Shown: in pieces, positions 1 through 9,104 of the stretch
Numbering within the stretch: position 1 is the first letter of the stretch
Layout: the number at the start of each line of letters is the position of its first letter
Assembly: GCF_001456155.1 (NCBI RefSeq)
Contig: NZ_CP013293.1
Span: forward strand, 1,054,001 to 1,118,000
DNA from: Chryseobacterium sp. IHB B 17019
Lineage (GTDB): Bacteria > Bacteroidota > Bacteroidia > Flavobacteriales > Weeksellaceae
DNA: 64,000 nucleotides
Direction of reading: 5' to 3'
The notes under the pieces: generated by a model
Seen by the model: only the letters and a program-made list of their open reading frames with translations
Database searches by the model: none
What the model was told of the DNA's origin: nothing
Program-made: the position numbers and the translations under genes

Positions 1-1
1 G

Positions 2-814
2 GATTTTCCTAAAATGGGCGGAAATCACGTTATTTTAATGATTCCGACAGAAAAAGGAAATATCTGGCTGGAAAATACATCCCAACAGATTGCTTATAAT
101 CATTTAAGTTACAGCACAACAGATAGAAACGTTCTGTCCATCAGGAAAAACGGGATTGAATTGATTGATACTCCAAACTATCCGGCCGAACAAAATAAGG
201 AAAAACAAATTCTTAAAATTAAACTTAACGAAGATAACAGCATTCAGGGAGAAGGCAATTTTTCTTACACGGGAAGCCAGTACGACAACAGTATGGCCTT
301 GATCAATTTATCTCCTAAAGAAAGAAATGAAGCCATGAAAAGCTTCCTCGGTACTTTGCATTTCGAAAAAGTTGAAATGAAAAATTTCCTTAATGATAAA
401 GATAATGCCGTTACAAAATATGATCTTGATTTTAAAGTAAATAATTACTCAAAAAACGCAGGAAGTAGTATAATTTTTAGGGCGGTTCCTATTTATTCAG
501 ATAATGTTTACAAAACTGAAGAAAACAGAGAATTACCATTTGAATTGAGACAGTCTTATGAAGATGAATTCGAAATCAATTTTGCAATTCCTAAAAATTA
601 TAAGATTGAGGAACTTCCTGATAATGTTAATATCAATTCCGAGTTCGGAACTTACAAATTAAGCTTTGTAAAAAATGGGGAAGAATTAAAGGTAAGCAGA
701 ACCATCAGAATCAACAAAGGTCTTTATTCAAAGGAGAAATACAACGATTATATCAATTTCAGAAAGAAAACTATTAACATCGACAACTCCAAAATTTTAA
801 TTTCTAAAATCTAA
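2..814 (+). CDS. C-terminal part of a DUF3857/transglutaminase-like protein (5' end outside window)
   Basis: The frame is open to the left edge (D-F-P-K precede the first Met at 14), so this is a 3' fragment of a longer gene rather than a gene starting at 14. The first visible residues (GGNHVILMIP) look like the end of a transglutaminase core. The remainder resembles the beta-rich C-terminal half of the tandem DUF3857 / transglutaminase / DUF3858 proteins common in Bacteroidota. The next gene, which shows the same architecture in full, starts 2 nt after this stop, so the two are almost certainly co-transcribed paralogs. Function is unknown; these proteins are usually exported. The family call rests on the neighbour and on C-terminal similarity. 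Confidence 0.7.
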   Translation, partial: DFPKMGGNHVILMIPTEKGNIWLENTSQQIAYNHLSYSTTDRNVLSIRKNGIELIDTPNYPAEQNKEKQILKIKLNEDNSIQGEGNFSYTGSQYDNSMALINLSPKERNEAMKSFLGTLHFEKVEMKNFLNDKDNAVTKYDLDFKVNNYSKNAGSSIIFRAVPIYSDNVYKTEENRELPFELRQSYEDEFEINFAIPKNYKIEELPDNVNINSEFGTYKLSFVKNGEELKVSRTIRINKGLYSKEKYNDYINFRKKTINIDNSKILISKI

Positions 815-816
815 GC

Positions 817-2757
817 ATGAAGAAAATTATTTTAATTGCAATTTGCTCAATGAATTTTATTTTTATTGAAGCTCAAAAGCATAAATTTCTTGAACCCCCG
901 AAGTTTAATGAAGCAGATTTATCAAAGCAAAAATCAGCTTTAGATGAAAATGCACCTGCAGAAATTTTATATAAATCTTTACATTTCAGTATTGATAATA
1001 CTACGGGAAACTTGGTAAAAGAAGCTTTTTACAGAATTAAAATTTATGATAAAGATAAAGCTGAAGACTGGTTGAATCTTGAGATCCCTCTTTACCAGGG
1101 TAGTGGAAGTGAGCAGGAAACGTTATCTAAGATGAAGGCCTTCACGTATAACTTGGAAAATGGAGCTACGCTTGCTACAAAAGTAGATAAAAGTTCAAAA
1201 TATAAAAGCAAGGAAAGTAAATATGTCTCGATCACAAAATTCGCTTTTCCGAATGTGAAAAACGGGTCTGTTATTGAGTATCAGTATGAAATTAATTCAC
1301 CGTTTTTATTTATTATTCCTGAAATTTTAATTGAAACAGATACTCCGTCCTTATATACGGAATATGTTTTGGATACGCCGTCGAATATTGCGTACAACGT
1401 CAATTACACAGGTTCTCTAAGTCCGAAATACAGGGAAATTGAAGAGAGGATGATGTATGGGATGAACTATAAAACGTACAGATTTGGTTATGAAAATGTG
1501 AAGGGCTTTAAAACTGAAAAATTTGTTAATAATGACAGAAACTATAGAACAAAAATAAGCGCAGAACTACATTCAACGAATTTCAGAGAACTTAAACTGT
1601 ATTCTTCATCTTGGGAACAGATTAAGCAAAGATTGTATGAAAATGAAGATTTCGGGGGAGAATTGAAGAAAACAAAACTGGCAAAAGAAAACTTGCCTGC
1701 TAATATTTCCGGAATTTCAAACGAAGCCGAAAAAGCGGATGCCATTTTTAATTATGTTAAAAACACCTTCACCTGGAATAAAGACAGGGGAGTTTATATA
1801 GAAGACGGGATTAAGAAAATGCTTGAAACAAAAACGGGAAATGCTGCCGAAATGAATCTTTTCCTGGTAATGCTGTTGCGTGAAGCGGGAATTAAGGCTG
1901 ATCCGCTTGTAATTTCTACGGTAAGCAACGGAATGATCAATCTTGCCTCTCCGAATATCTCAAACATGAATTTTGTTATTGCTGCAATCCAGACAAAAGA
2001 TGGATTCCACTTGTATGACGCGACTGCAAAGCAATCATCAATGGATCAGCTGCCTCCGAGAGACTGGAACCAGTTCGGTATTTTGATGGCTAAGGAAAAA
2101 GTTCAGCAGCTTTCAATGACCAATGCAAAAACAAGTTTCACGTATCTTACGGCAGATGCAAAAATCAATGATGACGGAAGTATTTCAGGGAGTTATTCTG
2201 ATAAGGATACAGGAACTTACGCCATGTTTGCCAAAGAAAATTATGATGACAATGCCGAGAAATACAAAAAACAATACAAAGAAAATTTTTCAATCGACTT
2301 TACAAATATCGATTCTAAAGTTCTTGAAAATGGTGATTTTGAAAGCACAATGAAGTTCTCATCAGATAATATGATTGATAAAATCGGGAAAAAGATGATC
2401 ATCAACCCGATGTTGTTCTTAAATAAAAACTCTAATGAATTTGACCAGACGGAACAAAGAAGGTTCATGATTGAATTTACCTCGCCTGTCACCAGAGTTA
2501 AAAAGATTGTTTTGGAGATTCCCGCAGGTTATGTAATCGAGGAAATGCCGAAAAACAAAAAAATCGTTACCGATGATAAAGAGATCGAATACAGCTATAT
2601 CGCAGAGCAGAAAGGAAATAAGCTGGAGGTAACTTCCACTACAAAAATCACGAGCCCGGATTATCCGAAGGAATATTATCCGGCTTTCAAACAAATTTGG
2701 GATGTTGCTTCAAAGCAGGAAAATCAGGTTATCAGCCTAATTAAAAAGACATTGTAA
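817..2757 (+). CDS. DUF3857 and transglutaminase domain-containing secreted protein
   Basis: This is a 646-aa protein with an N-terminal signal peptide (hydrophobic stretch ending near residue 19, IEAQ). A beta-rich DUF3857 region (about 60-230) is followed by a transglutaminase-like core at about 280-400. In that core, the motif TGNAAEMNLFLVMLLREAGI holds Ala-Glu where active enzymes have a Cys, and ATAKQ replaces the usual DAT-type context. The catalytic triad therefore appears incomplete and a non-enzymatic role is possible. It starts 2 nt after the upstream paralog and ends at a strong hairpin terminator. Role is unknown: periplasmic or surface, possibly envelope or peptide handling. The family call is firm; the loss of catalysis is my reading of the motif. 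Confidence 0.8.
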   Translation: MKKIILIAICSMNFIFIEAQKHKFLEPPKFNEADLSKQKSALDENAPAEILYKSLHFSIDNTTGNLVKEAFYRIKIYDKDKAEDWLNLEIPLYQGSGSEQETLSKMKAFTYNLENGATLATKVDKSSKYKSKESKYVSITKFAFPNVKNGSVIEYQYEINSPFLFIIPEILIETDTPSLYTEYVLDTPSNIAYNVNYTGSLSPKYREIEERMMYGMNYKTYRFGYENVKGFKTEKFVNNDRNYRTKISAELHSTNFRELKLYSSSWEQIKQRLYENEDFGGELKKTKLAKENLPANISGISNEAEKADAIFNYVKNTFTWNKDRGVYIEDGIKKMLETKTGNAAEMNLFLVMLLREAGIKADPLVISTVSNGMINLASPNISNMNFVIAAIQTKDGFHLYDATAKQSSMDQLPPRDWNQFGILMAKEKVQQLSMTNAKTSFTYLTADAKINDDGSISGSYSDKDTGTYAMFAKENYDDNAEKYKKQYKENFSIDFTNIDSKVLENGDFESTMKFSSDNMIDKIGKKMIINPMLFLNKNSNEFDQTEQRRFMIEFTSPVTRVKKIVLEIPAGYVIEEMPKNKKIVTDDKEIEYSYIAEQKGNKLEVTSTTKITSPDYPKEYYPAFKQIWDVASKQENQVISLIKKTL

Positions 2758-2793
2758 GACATCACAGAATTATAAATTTTTAAATAATTTTCA

Positions 2794-2820
2794 AAACCAT
2801 TCATTAATTGAATGGTTTTT
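2794..2820 (+). terminator. Rho-independent terminator after the DUF3857 genes
   Basis: A perfect 10-bp stem (AAACCATTCA / TGAATGGTTT) with a 5-nt loop runs into T residues. It ends the two-gene DUF3857 transcript and lies just 26 nt before the next start codon. Confidence 0.85.
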
Positions 2821-2845
2821 GCATATAAGAATGAAAATCAGAATT

Positions 2846-3673
2846 ATGAAAAATACAATTGCTCTTTTAGCATTTTCCTCATTATTAGCAATTTCGGCTT
2901 GTAAAAAGTCTGAAAATGTCAATACCAATACCGATAAAACGGAAGCTCCCTCAGCGGCAAAATTTACGGTTGACTCCGTAAAAGTAAGTGATTCTATTAA
3001 GCTTAATGATTCTTTGACGTTAAAATTCAGCTCTAAAATGCTGGTTTTCCCTGAGATTAAAGACAAAAAATTACTCGACAGTATTTATTTTACCAATAAA
3101 AATATTCAGGATTTTTCTAAAAAAGGGATTCAGGCTTTGGTTGATAAAAATAAAAACGAATATTTTAATAATGTTAAAAAAGATTCAAAAGACTGGATTT
3201 CAGATTTGACATTTGCTCAAAAATGGTATTCGGACAGCAGCATGAATCTTAAATCCAATACCAATGATTATCTCCATATAGAATATGGTTGGGGATCGTA
3301 TGAAGGCGGAGCGCATGACAATTACGGTTTTTCAGAAAGAGTTTTTGATCTGAAGAATAATCGAAAAGTTGAGCTGGAGGATATTACCTCAATATCCAAA
3401 AACGAACTGCAAAAAATATTGATGAAAAATATCAATAAAATAAACTCAGGAACGATGGATGATAAAGGAAAAGTGAACAATTCTGAAATGCTTTTAGTGG
3501 ATGTCATTCCTGCGACGGGAAATTTTTATTTTGATGACAAAAACCTTTATTTCCATTACAGTCCTTATGAAATCACGGCTTTTGCAGCGGGAGATATCAC
3601 AATTCCTGTTTCGTGGGAAGAGCTGAAAGGGAAGTTGAAACCTGATTTCCAGACGAGAATGAACATTAAATAA
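2846..3673 (+). CDS. DUF3298/RsiV-like domain lipoprotein
   Basis: This 275-aa protein starts at the ATG of MKNTIALLAF. Upstream in-frame TTG and ATG codons at 2819 and 2831 would put a poorer leader before the signal peptide and overlap the terminator. A lipobox (LAISAC) near residue 18 predicts lipidation and envelope location. The C-terminal half has the DUF3298 pattern of RsiV/PdaC-like proteins: YLHIEYGWGSYEGGAH, then FDLKNNRKVELEDI, then NFYFDDKNLYFHYSPYEI and an ITIPVSWEEL ending. Relatives include lysozyme-sensing anti-sigma factors and deacetylases, but only the DUF3298 part is present here, so a ligand-binding role is the most that can be said. A paralog follows at 3882. Confidence 0.75.
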   Translation: MKNTIALLAFSSLLAISACKKSENVNTNTDKTEAPSAAKFTVDSVKVSDSIKLNDSLTLKFSSKMLVFPEIKDKKLLDSIYFTNKNIQDFSKKGIQALVDKNKNEYFNNVKKDSKDWISDLTFAQKWYSDSSMNLKSNTNDYLHIEYGWGSYEGGAHDNYGFSERVFDLKNNRKVELEDITSISKNELQKILMKNINKINSGTMDDKGKVNNSEMLLVDVIPATGNFYFDDKNLYFHYSPYEITAFAAGDITIPVSWEELKGKLKPDFQTRMNIK

Positions 3674-3881
3674 TTAAAAAAAATACTTAATTTAATATTT
3701 TACTTTATGACAATTATGGTTAAAATTCTTGAGGTAAAATCAATAACTCGTAATTGTTATTAATGCAAAATAAAAGTATGGTTAATGTTGTTTTAATGCA
3801 TGTATTTATTGTTATTTCCTAAATGGTATTATTGCTGTTGGATGGAATGCTTTTTGTTTGAATGGCAGGATGTATTCACAA

Positions 3882-4676
3882 ATGACACACTACATTAAAA
3901 CAACATTATTCTCAACCTTGATTTTGGTCTCTTTTGCGTGTAGCAAAAAAGAAAATCCTCACCATACAGATCAAAAAGAAAATTCTGAAAGTTTTGCTGT
4001 TGATTCAATTTCATTGAATGATTCCGAAAAGGTTTTCGATTCCGTTACATTGAATTATTCGTCAAAATTATTGGTTTTCCCGGATTTGAAAGATAAAAAG
4101 CTTCTTGACAGTATTTATTTTGATAAAAAAGGAATTGCTGATTTTTCTAAAAAAGGACTGACAGATTTCTTTGAAAAAGAGACGGTTTCATATTACAAGC
4201 TTATCAAAGAAAGCAGTAAAAAATCGGATATTCATTATAAGCAGACCTGGGAATATTCATCAAATATGTCGGCGAAATCTTTTGAAAATGATTATCTGCA
4301 TATTCAATATTCTAAAAAAAGCATTAATGGTAAGACCCTTGGAACAATTGATTTTATTGACAAAGTTTTTGATATTAAAAACAATACAAAGCTGCAATTG
4401 AGCGATATTACTTCTATATCAAAGGAAAAACTATCTCAGATTTTACAGAAAAACTTTGATAAAAATGAGAAAAAAATCAAATTTTCTGATCTTACAGTAA
4501 AGAAAATTTCTCCTAATAATAACTTTTATTTTGATCATAAAAACCTTTATTTCCATTACAATCTGGATGTTTTTATGCCCGGTTATCCGATGGGTGATAT
4601 TGTAATCCCGGTTTCGTGGGATGATTTGAAGGGAGAACTCAATCCTGTTTTTAAAGAAAGAATGAAAATTAAATAA
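3882..4676 (+). CDS. DUF3298-like lipoprotein, paralog of the preceding gene
   Basis: This 264-aa lipoprotein has a signal peptide starting MTHYIKTTLF and a lipobox LVSFAC. It is alignable with its neighbour over most of the length: both have KLLVFPDLKDKKLLDSIYF-type, FDIKNNTKLQLSDITSIS and NFYFDHKNLYFHYN segments, and both end in IPVSWDDLKGEL. It lacks the GGAH segment found in the first copy. The start at 3882 is chosen because the TTG at 3858 and ATG at 3870 add a polar, non-signal leader. The 208-bp gap between the paralogs is AT-rich with no other gene. This is a recent tandem duplication of unknown function. Confidence 0.65.
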   Translation: MTHYIKTTLFSTLILVSFACSKKENPHHTDQKENSESFAVDSISLNDSEKVFDSVTLNYSSKLLVFPDLKDKKLLDSIYFDKKGIADFSKKGLTDFFEKETVSYYKLIKESSKKSDIHYKQTWEYSSNMSAKSFENDYLHIQYSKKSINGKTLGTIDFIDKVFDIKNNTKLQLSDITSISKEKLSQILQKNFDKNEKKIKFSDLTVKKISPNNNFYFDHKNLYFHYNLDVFMPGYPMGDIVIPVSWDDLKGELNPVFKERMKIK

Positions 4677-4680
4677 CATT

Positions 4681-4714
4681 AATGCTTCTGATTCAGGAAG
4701 CATTTTTTATTTTT
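4681..4714 (+). terminator. Terminator overlapping the next gene's promoter
   Basis: The stem AATGCTTC / GAAGCATT with an 8-nt loop is followed by six T residues. The -7 box of the downstream lipid-kinase gene begins inside the T-tract, so termination and initiation signals are compressed into about 40 bp. Confidence 0.8.
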
Positions 4715-4715
4715 G
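4708..4715 (+). promoter_or_regulatory. -7 promoter box (TATTTTTG), predicts a leaderless mRNA
   Basis: This matches the Bacteroidota TAnnTTTG consensus. Only 5 nt separate it from the ATG at 4721, so transcription should start at or next to the start codon. No clear TTG -33 box is seen at the standard distance. Confidence 0.55.
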
Positions 4716-4720
4716 TAACA

Positions 4721-5572
4721 ATGGAAAAAGTAGCTTTCATCATTAATCCTTTTTCAGCAAAAAAGAATTATCAGCCGTTTCTTAATGAATTGAAAACCAA
4801 GGTTGAAAATCCCATGTATTATATTTCGGAATCTATTCCTGGAACGGACGATTTTATTCAGAAACATTTTAATGATGTAGATATTTTCGTGGCAATTGGT
4901 GGAGACGGAACAATTTCCACTATTGCGAGGAATCTTATTCATACAGATAAGATACTTGCAATTTTTCCCGCGGGTTCCGGAAACGGGTTTTCTAATGAAA
5001 CACAATTCAGTAAAAATCTTGATGAATTACTTCAAAAAATTGAAGTAAAAAAATTCAGGAAAATTGATACTTTTACTGTTAACGGTAGGCTTTCAATTAA
5101 CGTTTCAGGGACGGGATTTGACGGAAAAGTTGTCAAAGAATTCGAAAAAACTACTCGCGGATTTAAAAACTATATTAAAGTTTCTTTAAAAACATTTTTC
5201 AGTTATAAGCCGATTAAGGTTAAATTTTTTGATGAAAAGTATAAAGAATATAACGGGAAATATCTGATGGTAAACATTGCCAATACCCGTCAATTCGGAA
5301 ACAAAGCCTATATTGCCCCAAATGCCAGTAAAAGTGATGGTTTGGTTGATATGGTTTTGGTGAAAAAATTTCCGTTCACGTACTCTGCGCTTTTTGCTTT
5401 CAGGATGTTCACCAAAAAACTGAAGGATGATAATTATGTCACATATCTTCCCGTTTCTGAAATTGAATTCAAAGTCAACACAAAAAATTGGCATCTTGAT
5501 GGAGAATTCAACAAAATAAAATCCCCGGTTCATGTAAAAGTACAGCCCGCAAGCTTAAATATTTTAGTTTAA
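4721..5572 (+). CDS. Diacylglycerol kinase family lipid kinase
   Basis: This 283-aa protein has the DAGK catalytic fold. The nucleotide-binding GGDGT loop is at residues 60-64 (VAIGGDGTIS) and the substrate-side PAGSGNGF motif is at about 83-90. The end (KVNTKNWHLDGE, then HVKVQPASLNIL) matches the YegS/DgkB-like C-terminal beta domain. It would phosphorylate a membrane lipid such as diacylglycerol or a related long-chain base at the cytoplasmic face. The start at 4721 is favoured over the upstream ATG at 4682 because the latter lies inside the preceding terminator and upstream of the -7 box. It is single-gene, followed by a dispersed repeat. The exact substrate cannot be read from sequence. 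Confidence 0.88.
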   Translation: MEKVAFIINPFSAKKNYQPFLNELKTKVENPMYYISESIPGTDDFIQKHFNDVDIFVAIGGDGTISTIARNLIHTDKILAIFPAGSGNGFSNETQFSKNLDELLQKIEVKKFRKIDTFTVNGRLSINVSGTGFDGKVVKEFEKTTRGFKNYIKVSLKTFFSYKPIKVKFFDEKYKEYNGKYLMVNIANTRQFGNKAYIAPNASKSDGLVDMVLVKKFPFTYSALFAFRMFTKKLKDDNYVTYLPVSEIEFKVNTKNWHLDGEFNKIKSPVHVKVQPASLNILV

Positions 5573-5640
5573 AGTCATTGCAAGGATGTAATGATGAAGT
5601 AACAAATATTACTCATTACCAACCACTTATATTTTTTTTT

Positions 5641-5713
5641 GGAGCTATTTCCTGCTTTCCATTACAATCTTTTTTTTCAAAAAAGGATTTTCACTGCAAT
5701 CAGGGCTAGGGTT
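5641..5713 (+). repeat. Dispersed constant-flank/variable-hairpin element, copy 1
   Basis: The left block AGCTATTTCCTGCTTTCC and the right block TGCAATCAGGGCTAGGGTT are shared with copies at about 27160 and 58523. The middle of this copy is a short hairpin made of a T-tract and an A-tract (CTTTTTT / AAAAAAG). It sits between the convergent lipid kinase and dctA genes. Confidence 0.75.
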
Positions 5714-5742
5714 TTGTCTGTAAAACACTACTGATTATAACA

Positions 5743-7023
5743 TTAAACTTCCAGTTTTTTCTCAATCTCATTGGGGTGATTCAGGCAGTAATGCAGCTGT
5801 TTTTTATCCAATTGCTTTTCCCAGTTGGCTACAACAACAGTCGCCACCGAATTTCCAATTACGTTTGTCAGGGCACGGCATTCGCTCATAAACTTATCAA
5901 TTCCTAAAATTAAGGTCATCCCGGCAATAGGAATTTCGGGAACAACGGCGAGAGTGGCGGCCAGCGTCACAAAACCCGCGCCAGTTACTCCTGCGGCACC
6001 TTTGGAGCTCAACATGGCAACTAAAAGTAAGATAATCTGCTTTTCAATAGGAAGGTGAATATTCAAAGCCTGGGCAATGAATAGCGAGGCTAAGGTCATA
6101 TAAATATTTGTTCCGTCAAGATTGAATGAGTAGCCGGTAGGAACAACCAAACCGACAATTGCCCTTGAACAACCTGCCTTTTCGAGCTTTTCCATAATTC
6201 CCGGAAGGGCAGATTCTGAAGAGCTGGTTCCTAAAACCAATAAAAGTTCTTCTTTAAGAAAGTACATAAGCTTGAAGATGCTGAATCCATTATACCAGGC
6301 AACGGCTCCTAAAATCAAAACTACAAACAGGGCAGAAGTGACATAAAAAGTACCGACTAAGAAAATCAGATTTAAGACAGAATGAAGCCCGTATTTCCCA
6401 ATTGTAAAAGCCATAGCTCCAAAAGCTCCGATGGGTGCAAGTTTCATCAGCATGTGAACGATTTTAAACACAGGCGTCGAGAGATCTTGTAGGAAATCTG
6501 TTACTTTCTGGCTTTTTTCTTTAGTCAGAACCAAAGCGATTCCCATTAAAATAGCCACTAAAAGCACCTGCAGAATATTTTCTCCCACTAATGGACTGAA
6601 TAATGTTTCAGGAATAATATTCATGATAAAGCCTGTCAGTGTAGATTCGTGGGCTTTCTGCTGATATTGTGAAACGTCCCCGGAAAGTGTGGCCGGATCA
6701 ATGTTTAATCCGTGTCCGGGTTGTAAAATATTACCTACAATTAATCCGATTATTAAAGCCAAAGTTGAAAAAGTGAAAAAATAAATCATCGCTTTTATAG
6801 CGATTCTCCCAACTTTTTTAAGGTCAGTCATGTGTGCAATTCCTAGCGTCAGCGTTATGAAAATCACCGGAGCAATGATCATTTTTACCAATTTTATAAA
6901 CCCGTCTCCCAGAGGTTTCATCTTCTCACCCAGCTCAGGATAGAATCTCCCTAAAAGAATTCCTGCAATAATGGCAATAATAACCTGAAAATAAAGTTGC
7001 TGATATATTTTTTTAGTTTTCAA
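5743..7023 (-). CDS. dctA: C4-dicarboxylate/cation symporter, DctA-like
   Basis: This 426-aa polytopic inner-membrane protein belongs to the dicarboxylate/amino acid:cation symporter (DAACS) family and is close to the 428-aa E. coli DctA in length. It has the [14 protein letters not shown] segment, a serine-rich re-entrant loop ([14 protein letters not shown]), the [20 protein letters not shown] helix and the signature [20 protein letters not shown] near the C-terminus. The last of these is more DctA-like than GltP-like. It imports succinate, fumarate or malate with protons or sodium. The start codon is TTG; no Met occurs before residue 35, so an alternative start is unlikely. It stands alone. 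Glutamate or aspartate as substrate cannot be excluded. Confidence 0.85.
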   Translation of the reverse strand: MKTKKIYQQLYFQVIIAIIAGILLGRFYPELGEKMKPLGDGFIKLVKMIIAPVIFITLTLGIAHMTDLKKVGRIAIKAMIYFFTFSTLALIIGLIVGNILQPGHGLNIDPATLSGDVSQYQQKAHESTLTGFIMNIIPETLFSPLVGENILQVLLVAILMGIALVLTKEKSQKVTDFLQDLSTPVFKIVHMLMKLAPIGAFGAMAFTIGKYGLHSVLNLIFLVGTFYVTSALFVVLILGAVAWYNGFSIFKLMYFLKEELLLVLGTSSSESALPGIMEKLEKAGCSRAIVGLVVPTGYSFNLDGTNIYMTLASLFIAQALNIHLPIEKQIILLLVAMLSSKGAAGVTGAGFVTLAATLAVVPEIPIAGMTLILGIDKFMSECRALTNVIGNSVATVVVANWEKQLDKKQLHYCLNHPNEIEKKLEV

Positions 7024-7088
7024 ATTGTCTTTGATTTAAGAAGCGAAAATTAAGAAAATTGATTGAAAAATATGATAATGTCAGGGAA

Positions 7089-7127
7089 AGTTTCGGGTGG
7101 CGGGCTGAAAGCCCGCCACCCGAAACT
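7089..7127. repeat. GC-rich perfect 18-bp hairpin
   Basis: Arms 7089-7106 and 7110-7127 are exact reverse complements around a GAA loop and contain GGGTGGCGGGCT. It is much more GC-rich than its surroundings. It lies between the ggt 3' end and the dctA 5' end and has no T-tail, so it is more like a REP-type element than a terminator. Confidence 0.7.
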
Positions 7128-7142
7128 AATTTAAATATTGTA

Positions 7143-7175
7143 TTGAGATGCTTCGGCTTCGCTCAGGATGACACA
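7143..7175. repeat. REP-like sequence (GATGCTTCGGCTTCGCTCAG)
   Basis: A short GC-rich motif next to the 18-bp hairpin, continuing GATGACAC. I recognise it as resembling a common dispersed intergenic motif (cattcgct/caggatgac type). Only one copy is visible here, so its repeat nature is inferred. Confidence 0.4.
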
Positions 7176-7198
7176 TATCTCTATTTTAAAATCAAGAA

Positions 7199-8887
7199 TC
7201 ACTCTACTGCCACAGAATCATCACCACGACCATCTGCAACAGCATGAGTATTCCCATTATCATCAATTAAAATCATTTCCGTTCTGCCGATCTGATTCCA
7301 GTTTTCGGCTTTGTAGCCAAGCTTTTCTAAATCTTTAATGGTAGTTTCCGGAAAATTCTTTTCAAAAGCAACTGTTTCAGGAAGCCATTGATGATGGAAT
7401 TTAGGTGAATTTACAGAAATATTAGCATCTAATTTAAAATCAACAACATTTACTATTGACTGATAAACAGAAGTCGGAATTGTTGTTCCTCCCGGAGTTC
7501 CCACTACCATATACGGCTTTCCGTTTTTGAGAACAATGGTTGGTGTCATTGATGAAAGCATTCTTTTATTAGGCTGTATAGAATTTGCTTCTCCGCCAAC
7601 TGCCCCAAACATATTGGGAACGCCGGGCTTTACAGAGAAATCATCCATTTCGTTATTTAAGAAAAATCCTGCTCCGGAAACGACAACTTTACTGCCATAC
7701 AAACCGTTCAATGTAGTGGTGACCGCGGCTGCATTCCCGTCTTTGTCAACAACAGAAATGTGGGTAGTTTGTGTTGATTCTTTGGGTTGCTTAATGATTT
7801 TTCCAACCTCAGAACTTGGAGTTGCTTTATTAAAGCTAAAACTTTTCCATCTGTTTTTTAGATATTCATCGGAAATCAGATAAGAAGTTTTATCCTTAAT
7901 AAAATCCGGATCGCCCATGTATTCGGCTCTGTCGGCAAAAGCTCTTCTTTCGGCCTCCACCATAATCTGAACTGCCTGTGTGGAATTTTGTTGGTATTTT
8001 TCTAAGTTTTCATAGCCTGCCATTTTCAGCATCTGGGCTAGCAATATTCCGCCACTTGAAGGCAAGGGCATAGAAACAACATTATTTCCTTTATAATTAA
8101 ACTCTAATGCTTTTCTTTCTGCGACTTTATAATTTTTTAAATCTTCTAAACTGATAATTCCATTCCCCTTTTTCATTTCAGAAACGATAAGTTGGGCAGT
8201 TTTTCGTTCATAAAATCCTTTTAAACCATTTTTCTGAATTAATTTTAAAGTTTCACCCAATTCTTTCTGAATTAGAATATCACCGGCTTTCCACGAACCG
8301 GCTTTTACAAAAACTATGGGAGACTGATTATGTTTCTGAAAATATTCTTTATTTGAATTTAAAAGATCAGCCTCTTTGTCGGTAAGAGCAAAACCTTTCT
8401 CAGCAAGATCTATTGCTGGCTGAATCAATTGATCCATAGGAAGTTTGCAGTATTTTAAGGTAGCAAAAAAACCGGCTACACTTCCCGGAACTCCTACCGC
8501 TAATCTTCCGTTTTGAGAAAGATCGGTATTGGCTTTTCCGTTTTTATCAACATACATATCATGTGTTGCTTTTTGAGGAGCAGTTTCCCGGTAATCAATG
8601 GCAAATTTTTCTCCGGTATTTTTTACTCCAACTAAAAACCCGCCGCCGCCGATGTTTCCGGCTTGGGGATAAACTACCGCTAAAGCATATTGTGTCGCAA
8701 CAATTGCATCATAGGCATTTCCACCCATTTTTAATATTTTGGCTCCCGCTTCACTCGCCAGAGGATGAGCGGAAACAACAACACCTTTGTTTTTTACTTT
8801 GACATCTTTTATAATAGTAATGTCGGTAAATTGAGCCCAAAAAAGCTGTTGAGCTAAAAGTAAAGTAACAAAAAATACTCTTTTCAT
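7199..8887 (-). CDS. ggt: Gamma-glutamyltransferase (glutathione hydrolase)
   Basis: This 562-aa periplasmic protein has a signal peptide (MKRVFFVTLLLAQQLFWAQ) and is full length for the family. As an Ntn-hydrolase it is made as a precursor and self-cleaves before the nucleophilic Thr. Here that Thr is residue 374 of the TTHISVVDKDGNA motif. Other hallmarks are the oxyanion PSSGG (PLPSSGGILL), NEMDDF and GGTTIPTSV near the C-terminus, and ASEAGAKILKMGGNAYDA at the N-terminus. It breaks the gamma-glutamyl bond of glutathione and related compounds, feeding cysteine and glutamate salvage. It is a single gene with a -7 box (CAAAAGTA on + at 8904-8911) 17 nt upstream. Confidence 0.95.
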   Translation of the reverse strand: MKRVFFVTLLLAQQLFWAQFTDITIIKDVKVKNKGVVVSAHPLASEAGAKILKMGGNAYDAIVATQYALAVVYPQAGNIGGGGFLVGVKNTGEKFAIDYRETAPQKATHDMYVDKNGKANTDLSQNGRLAVGVPGSVAGFFATLKYCKLPMDQLIQPAIDLAEKGFALTDKEADLLNSNKEYFQKHNQSPIVFVKAGSWKAGDILIQKELGETLKLIQKNGLKGFYERKTAQLIVSEMKKGNGIISLEDLKNYKVAERKALEFNYKGNNVVSMPLPSSGGILLAQMLKMAGYENLEKYQQNSTQAVQIMVEAERRAFADRAEYMGDPDFIKDKTSYLISDEYLKNRWKSFSFNKATPSSEVGKIIKQPKESTQTTHISVVDKDGNAAAVTTTLNGLYGSKVVVSGAGFFLNNEMDDFSVKPGVPNMFGAVGGEANSIQPNKRMLSSMTPTIVLKNGKPYMVVGTPGGTTIPTSVYQSIVNVVDFKLDANISVNSPKFHHQWLPETVAFEKNFPETTIKDLEKLGYKAENWNQIGRTEMILIDDNGNTHAVADGRGDDSVAVE

Positions 8888-8903
8888 AAGATTTGATATG
8901 GAG

Positions 8904-8911
8904 CAAAAGTA
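8904..8911 (-). promoter_or_regulatory. -7 box (TACTTTTG) of ggt
   Basis: Reads TACTTTTG on the minus strand, 16 nt before the ggt ATG. No TTG -33 box is visible at 17-20 bp. Confidence 0.5.
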
Positions 8912-9085
8912 TATATTTTTTTAAGATAAACTTAAAAAGGAAAAAAGGTTTTTAATTTTGATGTTTTATCGTTAATTTTTACTTATTATTAATTTATATA
9001 CAATAAAAATTTAAATATATTAATTTATTATTAGTAAAATATGTGTTTATTTATATTTAAAATTATTTTGTTTTCTATAAATAAT

Positions 9086-9093
9086 TACATTTG
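9086..9093 (+). promoter_or_regulatory. -7 box (TACATTTG) of the TonB receptor gene
   Basis: TACATTTG lies 11 nt before the ATG. A TTG occurs at 9068-9070, 15 bp upstream, which is slightly short of the 17-20 bp norm. The 217 bp between ggt and this gene is otherwise plain AT-rich sequence. Confidence 0.5.
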
Positions 9094-9104
9094 GGAAAAA
9101 ATAT

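Noticed and set aside
14..814. Treating the first gene as starting at ATG 14
   Set aside because: The frame is open upstream to the window edge and the domain is cut in the middle, so 14 is an internal Met.
2819..2845. Longer start (TTG 2819) for the first DUF3298 lipoprotein
   Set aside because: It overlaps the terminator of the previous operon and would put extra residues before a clean signal peptide.
5186..5533. 115-aa minus-strand ORF
   Set aside because: It lies wholly inside the lipid kinase gene in another frame, with no start signals; a shadow ORF. The same applies to 15248-15775 and 57889-58251.
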